From Deltaproteobacteria bacterium (GTDB taxonomy: Bacteria; Desulfobacterota; Desulfobaccia; Desulfobaccales; 0-14-0-80-60-11): a stretch of 36,152 bases of DNA. A program made the position numbers and the translations under genes. The DNA is taken from positions 1 to 36,152 of the forward strand of contig VGSW01000017.1 of the NCBI GenBank assembly GCA_016874915.1, read 5' to 3'. Shown here piece after piece: positions 8,501-16,664 of the stretch (position 1 is its first letter; each line of letters starts with the position of its first letter). Below the pieces are notes generated by a model. That model made no database searches and had not been told where the DNA came from. It saw only the letters and a program-made list of their open reading frames with translations.

Positions 8501-9016
8501 AAGCCCGAGCCGCCGGATATTCTGCTGAACCTGGCAGCCAGCGAGACCCGCCTGCGGCAGGCGCCCTTACAAACATACCGCTACCTCCACTTCGCCACCC
8601 ACGGCGACCTGGCCGGCAAGGTGCAGGGCATCAACGAGCCCTTTATCCTCCTGGGGCAGGTGGAAAATCAGGACCAGGACAACGGCTTTCTCACCCTGAG
8701 CAAGGTCCTGGGCCTGAAGCTGGATGCTGATATGGTAGTCCTCTCGGCCTGCCTCACCGGCCGGGGCAAAGTCATGGAGGGGGAGGGGGTGGCCCACCTG
8801 GCCCGGGCCTTCCAGCAGGCCGGGGCCCGCAGCGTGGTGGTGAGCCTCTGGGAGGTGGCCGATGCGCCCGCGGTGGAATACATGGTGACCTTCTACACCC
8901 ACCTCAAGGCCGGGAAAGGGCGGGCCGAGGCCCTGCGCCTGGCCCGGCAGCACATGAAAACCAAATACCCCAACCCCTACCACTGGGCCCCCTTCATCCT
9001 GCACGGGGAGGGGTGA
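5567..9016 (+). CDS. Exported TPR-CHAT protease (module 1)
   Basis: The product has 1149 residues from GTG5567, preceded by GAGAGAG; residues 1-28 form a signal peptide (VILLLML core, GGVAHAQ cleavage). Residues 52-513 are exactly eleven 42-residue TPR units of the kinesin-light-chain type (YEKALPLLRRALAIREKVLG pattern), followed by a partial twelfth. An alpha-helical region (about 520-740) precedes the CHAT domain (about 745-1149). His1012 (HFATHGD) and Cys1062 (LSACLTG) are the expected dyad, so the protease looks active. CHAT proteins such as the TPR-CHAT subunit of type III-E CRISPR effectors are cytoplasmic; an exported form is less familiar. The gene lies 138 bases after the OmpA-like gene on the same strand. 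Its CHAT half is very similar in DNA to that of the gene at 16665. Confidence 0.92.
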   Translation: MARKTFIVILLLMLKAVCLPAIGGVAHAQTTALEEAESLNQKAMKLYAAGRYQEALPLSQRALQIYEKRKGHEHPHTAAALNNLAQLYHAMRAYDQALPLYRRALLICEKALGADHLETAHPLNSLGRLYDDMGAYEKALPLLRRALAIREKVLGPEHPDTTTSLNNLGELYKAMGAYEKALPLLRHALAIKEKVLGPEDPGIATSLNNLAGLYKAMGAYEKALPLLRRALAIREKVLGLEHPDTATSLNNLGLLYKEMGAYEKALPHYRRALAIKEKVLGPEDPGIATSLNNLAGLYKAMGVYEKALPLLLRALAIKEKVLGPEHPDTATSLNNLAVLYEAMGAYEKALPLYRRALAIREKVLGPEHPDTANSLDNLAGLYNDMGAYDQALPLYRRALAIKEKVLGPEHPGTALSLSNLAMLYQEMGYYDQALPLHRRALAIREKALGQDHPHTALSLNNFGGFYNCIGAYDQALPLYRRALSIREKFLGSEHSHTIGTLNNLACLHLSRQEYQEAEALFQRSNSKVGLVALYLATGRFQAALELLEKIQPSWRAVPGYQVQFATQQGQALAGVGRRGEAAAQLFAATQGIENLRRRVTGPRTGFFQVKEHRLAYLWLTAVLGDMSIRGEPLPPALEKFGPQTGAAAFYFAEATKGRVLLEEMAAAAARGGLGQIPPDLAQKEQGLLDRLGALEANWEKHYTQGEEVVANFRKQREELQKQLDALVAELRQKYPRYAALKYPRPLKPQEIPLKPQEVLLEYALGEKSCYLFRVEPGGRTQVYAIPLGQEELGKLVNDFIAPLQSQHTCQDFNPAQGRKLYEMLLAPALKDLAPEKRLIIVPDGILGLLPFEALVVQAGKDAGDTRFVGDERLLTYSQSAAILALNRVLAASQAKKPLFALGNPIYSDHDPRYLAHKAGKPAPVLTAQAAPQYAFRALATRREWGKTTSDDKQGKELSYPPLGETENEVRAIAGLFGVKPEPPDILLNLAASETRLRQAPLQTYRYLHFATHGDLAGKVQGINEPFILLGQVENQDQDNGFLTLSKVLGLKLDADMVVLSACLTGRGKVMEGEGVAHLARAFQQAGARSVVVSLWEVADAPAVEYMVTFYTHLKAGKGRAEALRLARQHMKTKYPNPYHWAPFILHGEG
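5720..7105 (+). repeat. Eleven in-frame 126-bp tandem repeats encoding TPR units
   Basis: The region is exactly 11 x 126 bases, each unit encoding 42 residues. Units differ in many silent and replacement positions, but two 94-base stretches, 6128-6221 and 6380-6473, are identical and sit 252 bases (two units) apart. That offset points to a recent duplication of a two-unit block, by unequal recombination or slippage. Repeat number could therefore vary between strains and alter ligand binding by the TPR solenoid. Confidence 0.9.
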
Positions 9017-9125
9017 CAGACTGGATCCAAGAAAAACCGGTTCCTGAGCCTTGACAAGAGCAATAGAGATAAGCATTTCAGCCACGGCAAGATGAGGAGG
9101 AAGCCCGGCAAGCCGGTAACTGATT

Positions 9126-11372
9126 ATGAAGAGAATTCTTCTCCCCCTGGTGATAGGCCTAACTCTCGTTTTGGCTGTGATATTTTTTTTCTGGAAGGGG
9201 ATCTTTTTCGGTATCGGATGGCTTGGGGAGAGAACCCTGAGGGGCCAATCCCGGGACCCAGAACTACGGACCGTGGTGAACTGCACCCCAGGGCGCCATG
9301 TCTACCATTTCCGCATAAGTCCGGACGGAAATTTCGTAGCTGCAGGAACGGATGAAGGGGAGGTCTTTATCTGGAACATGACAGGCGGCAAACTTATCCG
9401 AACCTTCCGGGGCTTGCTCCCTGAATGGAGCCCCGATGGCCGGTTACTGGCAGTGGGGAATAAACAGGGTGATATCCAGATATGGGGAGTCGTCAGCGGC
9501 AAGTTGGCCGCCACCCTTAAATCTAAGGGCAGTGCCGGGCCGGACTCCCTTCAATGGAGCTCTGACGGCCGGCATCTTGCCGTGGCTGCAGGAGACCAGG
9601 TCCATATCTTTAGCTGGCCAGACGCCAGATTGGTCACGTCCCTGTCCGGGACGGGCGGCGAGATGAAATGCCTGGCCTGGAAAGCTGACAGTAAGATATT
9701 GGCCTCCGGTGGCAGGGAGGGAATGGTTGCCCTCTGGAATGTGGCAGACGGCAAGTTGCTGAGAAAAATCCCCCTGGGAGATGGGAGGGGGGAAGTGCAC
9801 GCCCTGTCCTGGAGTCCAAAAGGGAGCTTACTGGCCGGAAGTGCCGGGAATGCACGCTGCGTGTCGGTTTGGGATGCCGATAGCGGCAGACTGTACAAAA
9901 CGTTAAACACCCGCAGGGACGTCCTGGCCCTGTGCTGGAGTCCGGACGGCAAATCCCTGGCCGCCGGGGGCGCCCGCTTCCTGAGTCTCCGGGAGGTGCT
10001 CGAGGGTGACGACGGGCAAACGGCAACCTTTTCCCAAGGAGTTATTGTTGCCGTCCAGTGGTCCGCAACCTGCAGATATATTGCCCATGCAGGAGACAGC
10101 CTCACCTTTGGGCAGGCGGATAGGACTGACCCGTTGGCGACATGCGAGCTTTCCTTACCTAATGATAATTTCATCATAAAACACAGTCCCGACGGCAAAC
10201 AACTGGCAGTGGTGAAAGGAGACCCGGGCCTCTACAGCACTCTTTATCTCTGGCACTGGCCGGAAGTCAGAATAATAGAGCGGATAAAAGGCGGCAGATC
10301 AATTGGTTGGAGCCACGATGGGAGCATGGCTGATGTCTATTATCGTGATATCGCAGATGATAAAAAGTCTGGCGCTATTCTCTTGGATACAGCTTACCAA
10401 CGTAACGTTGCATTATTAAAAAACATTAGGGGGTGTCATTGGAGTCCTGTTAGCAGTATTTTTGCAGCAATAAATAATGGCAACGTGCACATATGGGATG
10501 GGAAGAGACAGACACTACTCCGCACTCTGCAAGGGAAAGAGGGTCTCATTCAAACATTGACTTGGAGTCCTGATGGAAAATTCATAGCCGCCGGCTATTT
10601 TAAGGGGGGTATCTGCATCTGGGAGGTGGCCAGCGGCAAACTCAGCAAGACCCTGGAAACCCGACTGGCAATCCCTGTAACCGGCTGGTATCCCACTATG
10701 GGGTGGAGTCCTGAAGGTAAATTCCTGGCGGCCCAGGATCCATACAAGAGGACCTCCCTGTGGCAGGTGGCAACCGGAAAACTCTTGCAGACCTGGGACA
10801 ATCCCGAAATAGAACTGCTCTCCCCTTTCCGGTGGAGTTCCGCGGGCGAGTTGTTGGGTTTCCGGTATTGGGGCAAGTCCTACCAGGTGATGGAGATGTC
10901 CACCGGCCGGATAATACAACGTCTGGAACCCATCCAGGCAGGGAACCAGGCAGGGAAACTGTCTTCTCTGGGCTTAAGCCCCGCCGGCAAATACTATATA
11001 GGTGTCACCAAGAATCATGATGAACATTTGTACCTATGGGATGGGCCATCCGGCAAATTTAGAGGTGAGTTCCAGGTTTCGGGGAAGTTTTATCCCTATA
11101 GTGTGAGTCCGGACGATGCTCATCTGGCCTGCAGCGATGAGGGCGGCGAGGTGATCCTGAAAAGCCTGGCCACCGGTGAGGAGTTGGTGCGGCTTTTCCA
11201 CTTTGAAGACGCCGGGGTGGCCGTCACCCCCCAGGGGTATTTTTCCGGTTCGGGCAACTATGCCAGTTACATTCACTTTGTGAAAGGCATGGAGGTTTAC
11301 GATTACGTCGCCTTTGCCGAGAAATTCCACCATCCTGAGCGGGTGAGGGAAAATCTCCTGAAGGGCAGATGA
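9126..11372 (+). CDS. Membrane-anchored WD40 repeat protein lacking a caspase domain
   Basis: The product has 748 residues. Residues 5-35 are strongly hydrophobic (LPLVIGLTLVLAVIFFFWKG), a membrane anchor or uncleaved signal. About fifteen WD40-type blades follow, with recurring W-S-P-D-G turns and closing strands such as VFIWNMTGGKL, enough for two beta propellers. The last 50 residues (VTPQGYFSGSGNYASYIHFVKGMEVYDY) match the segment joining propeller to caspase in the proteins at 11425 and 20821 (VIPEGFFNGSGHF... VHFVRDMEAFDF), and the protein stops soon after. It therefore looks like a WD40-caspase that lost, or never had, its protease; there is no room for a remnant before the next gene at 11425. 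It may be a regulatory or decoy sensor. The ribosome binding site at ATG9126 is weak. Confidence 0.82.
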   Translation: MKRILLPLVIGLTLVLAVIFFFWKGIFFGIGWLGERTLRGQSRDPELRTVVNCTPGRHVYHFRISPDGNFVAAGTDEGEVFIWNMTGGKLIRTFRGLLPEWSPDGRLLAVGNKQGDIQIWGVVSGKLAATLKSKGSAGPDSLQWSSDGRHLAVAAGDQVHIFSWPDARLVTSLSGTGGEMKCLAWKADSKILASGGREGMVALWNVADGKLLRKIPLGDGRGEVHALSWSPKGSLLAGSAGNARCVSVWDADSGRLYKTLNTRRDVLALCWSPDGKSLAAGGARFLSLREVLEGDDGQTATFSQGVIVAVQWSATCRYIAHAGDSLTFGQADRTDPLATCELSLPNDNFIIKHSPDGKQLAVVKGDPGLYSTLYLWHWPEVRIIERIKGGRSIGWSHDGSMADVYYRDIADDKKSGAILLDTAYQRNVALLKNIRGCHWSPVSSIFAAINNGNVHIWDGKRQTLLRTLQGKEGLIQTLTWSPDGKFIAAGYFKGGICIWEVASGKLSKTLETRLAIPVTGWYPTMGWSPEGKFLAAQDPYKRTSLWQVATGKLLQTWDNPEIELLSPFRWSSAGELLGFRYWGKSYQVMEMSTGRIIQRLEPIQAGNQAGKLSSLGLSPAGKYYIGVTKNHDEHLYLWDGPSGKFRGEFQVSGKFYPYSVSPDDAHLACSDEGGEVILKSLATGEELVRLFHFEDAGVAVTPQGYFSGSGNYASYIHFVKGMEVYDYVAFAEKFHHPERVRENLLKGR

Positions 11373-11424
11373 TGATCTGAAAGACCATAGCAAGGCAGGA
11401 CGGGATTTCCAGAAGCGAGGCATC

Positions 11425-14400
11425 ATGAAAGCAACGCTCTCACCAAAGTTCCTGAGATGGTTTTTCTTCTGGGTGGCGCTTTGGGGGGTGAGCCCCGGCG
11501 GACTTGAAGTACTCTCTTCCGGCCGGTGCCATGCCATGACCATCTTTTCCACCGTGCCTGCGGAACAGTCTCCCTCCGACCAGGACTTCCGCACCACTGT
11601 CAATGCCGGTCATAGCAATCCCATCGGCTCCATTGCCTGGAGTCGGGATGGAAAATTTCTGGCCACGGGTGGCTCTGACATCCGTATCTGGGAGGCTGAC
11701 GGGGGGAAATTAATCAAGGTCCTACGCGAGGAAACCGAGAGAGTGAAACTCGTTTCCTGGAGCCCAGACGGGAAGTTCCTGGCAGCCGTGAGTGTGGCGT
11801 CTGAATCAACAGGTGAAGCCATCATGGTGCGTCTCTGGGACCTCAAAAAGGGGGTGGCCTGGAAGAACATCAAAGCTTTTCAGTCACCCCGCGAGCACTT
11901 TAAGTACGATCAGATCGTTTCCTGGAGCCCGGATGGCAGGTCTTTGGCTTACCTGGCCGGCGCCAACCAAATCCGCATCCTGGACGTGGCCGCCGACAAT
12001 GATAAGCCATCCCATAAGGTGGAAGGACTGGAGGCGGAAGGAGCCGAAATAACGTCTCTGAGCTGGAGTCCTGACGGGAATGTCCTGGCCACCGGGTCAA
12101 CGAAGCAATTCGTCTATCTTTGGAATCTCCCCACTCCCAGGAAATCACGCGTCCTGCAAACGCCTTTTACCGGAGGAGTCAGGTCCCTTGCCTGGAGTCC
12201 CCGGGGTGACCTGTTGGCAGCCGCCGGAAAGAGCCTCGCCGTGTGGGAGGCCGCCAGCGGCAAGCTGACGCAGGTATTGGGACAAGACCAGGGCTGGGGG
12301 CAGGTCAACTGGAGCCCCGACGGACGTTTTCTCATGGGAAATGATGGGGATATCCACCTATGGGAGGCTCGGGGAGGCGTTTTGTTTGGGGTCCTGAAAA
12401 AATTCCGATTCGGCTATGCAGAAATGACCTGGAGCCCGGATAGTCAAAAGATTGCCACCTGCGGTGAGGACATCCGCCTCTGGGAAGTGGCTGACGGCAG
12501 GGTGAAAAAGGTCATCGACAGATACTATCCCACCACCCGACAGGTGCAGTGGAGTCCGGACGGACGCTTCATCCTGATGGCCGGCCTGGAGGAACTGATC
12601 GTCTGGGAAGCCCGAGCCGGACGCAAAGCAAAGCATTTTGACAATCTTTACAGTTACGTGGGAAGCATTCATTGGAACCCGGACAGAAAATCCGTCGCCT
12701 GGTCATCCGCGTACGAGGAAATGGCCCAGACCTGCATCTGGGATGTGGAAAAGAACACCTTGAAGAAATTCCGCGCCATCGGCCCGGTATGGAGCCCGGA
12801 TGGACAGAAAATCGCCGCTCTTTTCGACGACGACGGGGGTTACGGCGTGGGGCGCATCAGAATCTGGGAGGCGAAGAACGGCAAGCTGATCCTGACTCTG
12901 GGAGAGTCCAAAAGTCTCATATCAGCTTACAGTTGGAGCCCTGACGGCCGTTTCCTCGCCGCTGCCTGCGGAAAGGAAACCATCCGCATCTGGGACACGA
13001 AAAACGGGCAACTCCGGCGGGAGTTAATAGGGGATGACAATAATGTCAGATATGTAGTCTGGACGAGGGACGGAAGATATCTCATTTCCGGTGGGAGTCG
13101 TGAGTTCAAAGGTCAGGAACATACCGTGCGTGTCTGGGACATAACATCCGGAACCTTGTTCAAGATGCTGGACGGCCACAAGGAACAGATTTCTTCGCTA
13201 TCTTTAAGTTCTGATGGCAAATTTCTTGCTACCGGCAGTGATGACGGGCTGGTGCAGATCTGGGAGACCTATGGTTTTACGAGGCATCGAAGCATCAAAG
13301 AGAAATGTTCGCCCTCCCTTTACTGGAGCCCCGATGGCAGATACCTGGCCGCTCGCAGCGGCAGTGCATCTGGTTGTACGGCCCAAGGGGTCAGAATTTG
13401 GGAGATAAGCCGCGGCACTCTGCGGGTCACCCTGGCGGACGGCCAGGGGGAGAAGGTGCGCAGCGTCAGCTGGAGTCCTGATGGCAGACACCTCGTCACC
13501 GGCGTCGAAGAGGGCATTCTTTCCGTGTGGGACGTGGAGGCCGGCAAAGTTTTGGCCCAATTCTATGCCTTTCAGGATTCTTCTGTTTCCGTGATTCCCG
13601 AAGGCTTTTTTAACGGCAGCGGACATTTTGACCGCCGGGTGCATTTTGTCAGGGATATGGAGGCCTTTGACTTCAACCGGTTCTACGATGCCTTTTATCG
13701 CCCGGACCTGGTGGAAAAGAAACTGCAGGGTGAAGATATCTCGAAAGAGATGCGGGGCTTGAATCTCACCGAGGCCCTGCAACACCCCCCGCCGAAAGTG
13801 GAAATCCTGGCTCCCCAGGAAGGACAGGAGGTCAGCGCCCGGGAGGTGACGGTGAAGGTAAAGGTGCAGGACACCGGGGGTCAGATCGGCGACATCCGGC
13901 TGCTGCACAACGGCAAGTTGGTGGAGTCCCTGGGGGTCTACCGGCTGGCCCGGGAGGAGGGCCCGGCCGCGGTGGACCTGGCCAGGGCCGGGGAGGCTGA
14001 TCACGGGATTGGCCGGCGCGGGGTGGCGCTGCGCCGGGTCACCATCGACCCCAAGGCGGTGCAGTCAACCCCCTTTCAGCCCCAACAAGGCGCCGTGACC
14101 AAGGAATACCGGGTCACCCTGGTCAGCGGAGAGAACACTCTCACGGCCTGCGCCTTCAACGGCCCCAACACGGTGATGAGCGAAATGGTGAGCGTCCGGG
14201 TGGCGTGCCGGGCTCCGGCCCGGCCCCCGGAACTCTACGTGCTGGCGGTAGGGCTCAACACCTTCGCCCAGGCCGGGCTGCCCCATCTGAAGTTTGCCGT
14301 CAAGGATGCCCGGGACTTGGCCGACCTGTTGGGCCAGGCGGGAAAACCCCTCTATCACAAGATCCACCTGAAGGTCCTGCTGGAGGAGGAGGCCACCAAG

Positions 14401-14952
14401 GCCAATATCCTGCAGGCCGCCCAGGAAATGGGGCGCCAGATGTGGCCGGAGGATGTGCTGGTGGTGAACGTCGCCACCCATGGCCGGGCCGACGGCTACC
14501 GCTATTATCTTTTCACCCATGCGCCGCCCGGGGCCGACGCCTCCCAGGGCGTGCTCACCTCCCCGGAACTGATGGAGCTCTCCAAGGCCTGCCGGGCCCT
14601 GAAACAGGTGTGGTTCCTGGACACCTGCCAGGCCGGAGGCATCAAGGGCGCCATGACCCCCCTCTATGACGGTCGGGTGTCGGTGCTGGCCAAGTCCCTG
14701 GGGATGCACGTCCTGGCCGGGGCCGGATCCGAACAGGCCGCCCGGGACGACTACCAGGGGAACGGGCTCTTCACCCATTTTCTCCTGAAGGGCCTCAGGG
14801 GTGCGGCGGACGCCAACCAGGACGGGCGCATCCAGGTGCAGGAACTGGGCGCTTACCTCAACCGGATGGTGGGAGAGGCCTCCCGGGGCGATCAGGTGCC
14901 CTTCATCCGCACCTTCGGGGAGGACCTGCCCCTGGCCCAGGTGGCACGGTAG
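11425..14952 (+). CDS. Exported WD40-caspase fusion protease (module 1)
   Basis: The product has 1175 residues. An N-terminal signal-like segment (about 1-40: basic start, then WFFFWVALWG) is followed by about fifteen WD40 blades (residues about 60-710), then an Ig-like linker (about 790-925; VEILAPQEGQEVSAREVTVK) and a caspase domain (about 930-1175). His1019 (VATHGRADGYRYYLF) and Cys1068 (FLDTCQAGG) form the dyad. D1129-A-N1131-Q-D1133-G-x-I-x-x-x-E1140 is an EF-hand-like calcium loop. The WD40 part probably senses a ligand or partner that releases protease activity; this is inference from other propeller-effector fusions. The gene follows the WD40-only gene by 52 bases. Its caspase half is close to that of the gene at 20821 and to the truncated copy at 128-1035. 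Confidence 0.9.
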   Translation: MKATLSPKFLRWFFFWVALWGVSPGGLEVLSSGRCHAMTIFSTVPAEQSPSDQDFRTTVNAGHSNPIGSIAWSRDGKFLATGGSDIRIWEADGGKLIKVLREETERVKLVSWSPDGKFLAAVSVASESTGEAIMVRLWDLKKGVAWKNIKAFQSPREHFKYDQIVSWSPDGRSLAYLAGANQIRILDVAADNDKPSHKVEGLEAEGAEITSLSWSPDGNVLATGSTKQFVYLWNLPTPRKSRVLQTPFTGGVRSLAWSPRGDLLAAAGKSLAVWEAASGKLTQVLGQDQGWGQVNWSPDGRFLMGNDGDIHLWEARGGVLFGVLKKFRFGYAEMTWSPDSQKIATCGEDIRLWEVADGRVKKVIDRYYPTTRQVQWSPDGRFILMAGLEELIVWEARAGRKAKHFDNLYSYVGSIHWNPDRKSVAWSSAYEEMAQTCIWDVEKNTLKKFRAIGPVWSPDGQKIAALFDDDGGYGVGRIRIWEAKNGKLILTLGESKSLISAYSWSPDGRFLAAACGKETIRIWDTKNGQLRRELIGDDNNVRYVVWTRDGRYLISGGSREFKGQEHTVRVWDITSGTLFKMLDGHKEQISSLSLSSDGKFLATGSDDGLVQIWETYGFTRHRSIKEKCSPSLYWSPDGRYLAARSGSASGCTAQGVRIWEISRGTLRVTLADGQGEKVRSVSWSPDGRHLVTGVEEGILSVWDVEAGKVLAQFYAFQDSSVSVIPEGFFNGSGHFDRRVHFVRDMEAFDFNRFYDAFYRPDLVEKKLQGEDISKEMRGLNLTEALQHPPPKVEILAPQEGQEVSAREVTVKVKVQDTGGQIGDIRLLHNGKLVESLGVYRLAREEGPAAVDLARAGEADHGIGRRGVALRRVTIDPKAVQSTPFQPQQGAVTKEYRVTLVSGENTLTACAFNGPNTVMSEMVSVRVACRAPARPPELYVLAVGLNTFAQAGLPHLKFAVKDARDLADLLGQAGKPLYHKIHLKVLLEEEATKANILQAAQEMGRQMWPEDVLVVNVATHGRADGYRYYLFTHAPPGADASQGVLTSPELMELSKACRALKQVWFLDTCQAGGIKGAMTPLYDGRVSVLAKSLGMHVLAGAGSEQAARDDYQGNGLFTHFLLKGLRGAADANQDGRIQVQELGAYLNRMVGEASRGDQVPFIRTFGEDLPLAQVAR

Positions 14953-15072
14953 CGGTCCTGCCGGGTCCGGGCAGAACATTTTCCGGGAACGATTTCGCCT
15001 CGAGACCGTCTTATCATCAGGGGTAGGTGTTCGAACTCCACGGTGGCAAGAGCCGGCGGCAAGGAGGTTCCC

Positions 15073-16611
15073 ATGAAGCTGGCATCTGGTCCTGCTTTAT
15101 CGGCGCCGGAGATCGGGAGAGAGAGGCTGTGGATGTTAGCCGGCCTAGTTCTGGCGTCGGCCTTGGTCATGGTTGCCTGCCTCTCCCGGGACCCGTGCCA
15201 CCAGGCCCGGGAGCACTGCCGGCAAGCCGCCCGGTTGAGTGTCAGCCAGGCCGATCTCTTCAAGAAGGAGCAGCTTTACCGGAAGGCGCTGGAGCTCTGC
15301 CCTAAGCTGGCCGAAGCCCACTATGAACTGGCCATCGTCCTGGAAAGGCAGGGCCGCTACCCCGGGGCCGTCGTCCATTATCAAGAGGCCATCCGGTTGC
15401 AGCCCAAGGAGGCTCAGGCCTATTTCGCCCTGGCCAACCTTTTGGCCAGGACCAACCGCCCCCGGGAAGCCGCGGAGATGTACGAGGCAGGCCTGCAGAG
15501 AAAGCCGGAGGATAAGCCCGCCCGCCGGAGACTGGCCGACGTCAAAGAGATGGGCAGGGGGAGCCTCATCAAGGCGGAGGTCATCGAGCGCTCCATCGGC
15601 CCCCTGGCCCGGGGGGTGGGGGGCCAGGTGTCCCTCACCCTGGGGGAAAAGCTCATCCCCTTTGACTTCAACAGATACGACATCCGGCCCGACGCCCGCC
15701 CCCAGTTGGACGAGCTGGGCAAAGCCCTCAAGAACATTTATGGCGGCTCCCGGGATATCGTCATCGCCGGCGCCGGCCCCCAGTTTTACGAAATTGCCGG
15801 CCACACCGACGTCCGGGGCACCGACGCCTACAACCTCTGGCTCTCCCGGAAGCGGGCCGAGGCCGTGGTGGACTACCTGCGCCGGCATTTCGCCCTGCCC
15901 CGGGAGCGCCTCATCGCCAAGGGCTACGGCAAGCGGCGGCGTCTGTGCACCACCGGGCCGGATGAGGGCTGCCACGCCCTCAACCGCCGGGTGGAGATCA
16001 TCCGGCTGGCGCCGGGCTCCCAGGTGGCCCAGCGGGGCTCCGGCTCCCCGGCCGAGGGCGGTCTGGAGAGCTCGGTGCACCTGGAGGCGGGGTTCTTCTT
16101 CCTGCGGCCGGAGGGGGAGGAGGTGGCCGTGCTGCAGGAGGACAGCCGCCTGCGCTCCGGCCGGGACAAGTATTTCATCTTCTTCCGGCCCCGGCAGGAC
16201 TGCTATGTCTATGTTTTACAGGAAGACTCTCGGGGAAAGCTGGACCTGCTTTTCCCCAAGGCCGGGGAAAGTGCGAAGGTTCTGGCCGGGCGGGATTACT
16301 GGCTGCCGGGCTTCGGCCGGGCCTTCACGCTGGATGAGGTCAAAGGCGAGGAGAAGCTTTATCTCCTGGCCTCGGCCCATCCCCTGGACACCACACTGGC
16401 CGGTCTCTCCCCGGCCCAACAGGTGCGGTCCGCGGTGAGTGCCTACCGGACCCGGGCCTTGCAGATCGTGCGGCCCGAGGGCGCGCCCGACGCGGTCCCC
16501 GCGGCCCAGGTAACCGGCAGCCCCCAGGCTTCCCAAAAACTCACGCCCCTCCTGGAACAACTCTCCGGCGAAGGCGCCTGGGTGCGGGTGGTGGCTTTTC
16601 GGCATGAGTAA
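15073..16611 (+). CDS. TPR-OmpA-like-DUF4384 protein, probable lipoprotein (module 2)
   Basis: The product has 512 residues from ATG15073, preceded by AAGGAGG with a 5-base spacer; the frame is open further upstream but without such a site. Residues 19-36 are hydrophobic and end in MVAC, a plausible lipobox with Cys36 as the lipidated residue, and there is no Asp at +2, so an outer-membrane location is expected. The paralog at 3890 has an ordinary signal peptide instead. Two or three TPR units (about 65-145), an OmpA-like domain (about 185-315, IAGHTDVRGTDAYNLWLSRKR and LNRRVEII) and a DUF4384-type domain (about 340-445) follow in the same order as in the paralog, and the last 300 bases are highly similar in DNA. 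The TPR-CHAT gene starts 53 bases downstream, so coexpression is likely. Confidence 0.87.
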   Translation: MKLASGPALSAPEIGRERLWMLAGLVLASALVMVACLSRDPCHQAREHCRQAARLSVSQADLFKKEQLYRKALELCPKLAEAHYELAIVLERQGRYPGAVVHYQEAIRLQPKEAQAYFALANLLARTNRPREAAEMYEAGLQRKPEDKPARRRLADVKEMGRGSLIKAEVIERSIGPLARGVGGQVSLTLGEKLIPFDFNRYDIRPDARPQLDELGKALKNIYGGSRDIVIAGAGPQFYEIAGHTDVRGTDAYNLWLSRKRAEAVVDYLRRHFALPRERLIAKGYGKRRRLCTTGPDEGCHALNRRVEIIRLAPGSQVAQRGSGSPAEGGLESSVHLEAGFFFLRPEGEEVAVLQEDSRLRSGRDKYFIFFRPRQDCYVYVLQEDSRGKLDLLFPKAGESAKVLAGRDYWLPGFGRAFTLDEVKGEEKLYLLASAHPLDTTLAGLSPAQQVRSAVSAYRTRALQIVRPEGAPDAVPAAQVTGSPQASQKLTPLLEQLSGEGAWVRVVAFRHE

Positions 16612-16664
16612 GATTGACGCAGGTGGTTTGCAGCACTGGGCGTTTATTACTCGAGAGGTGGCCG

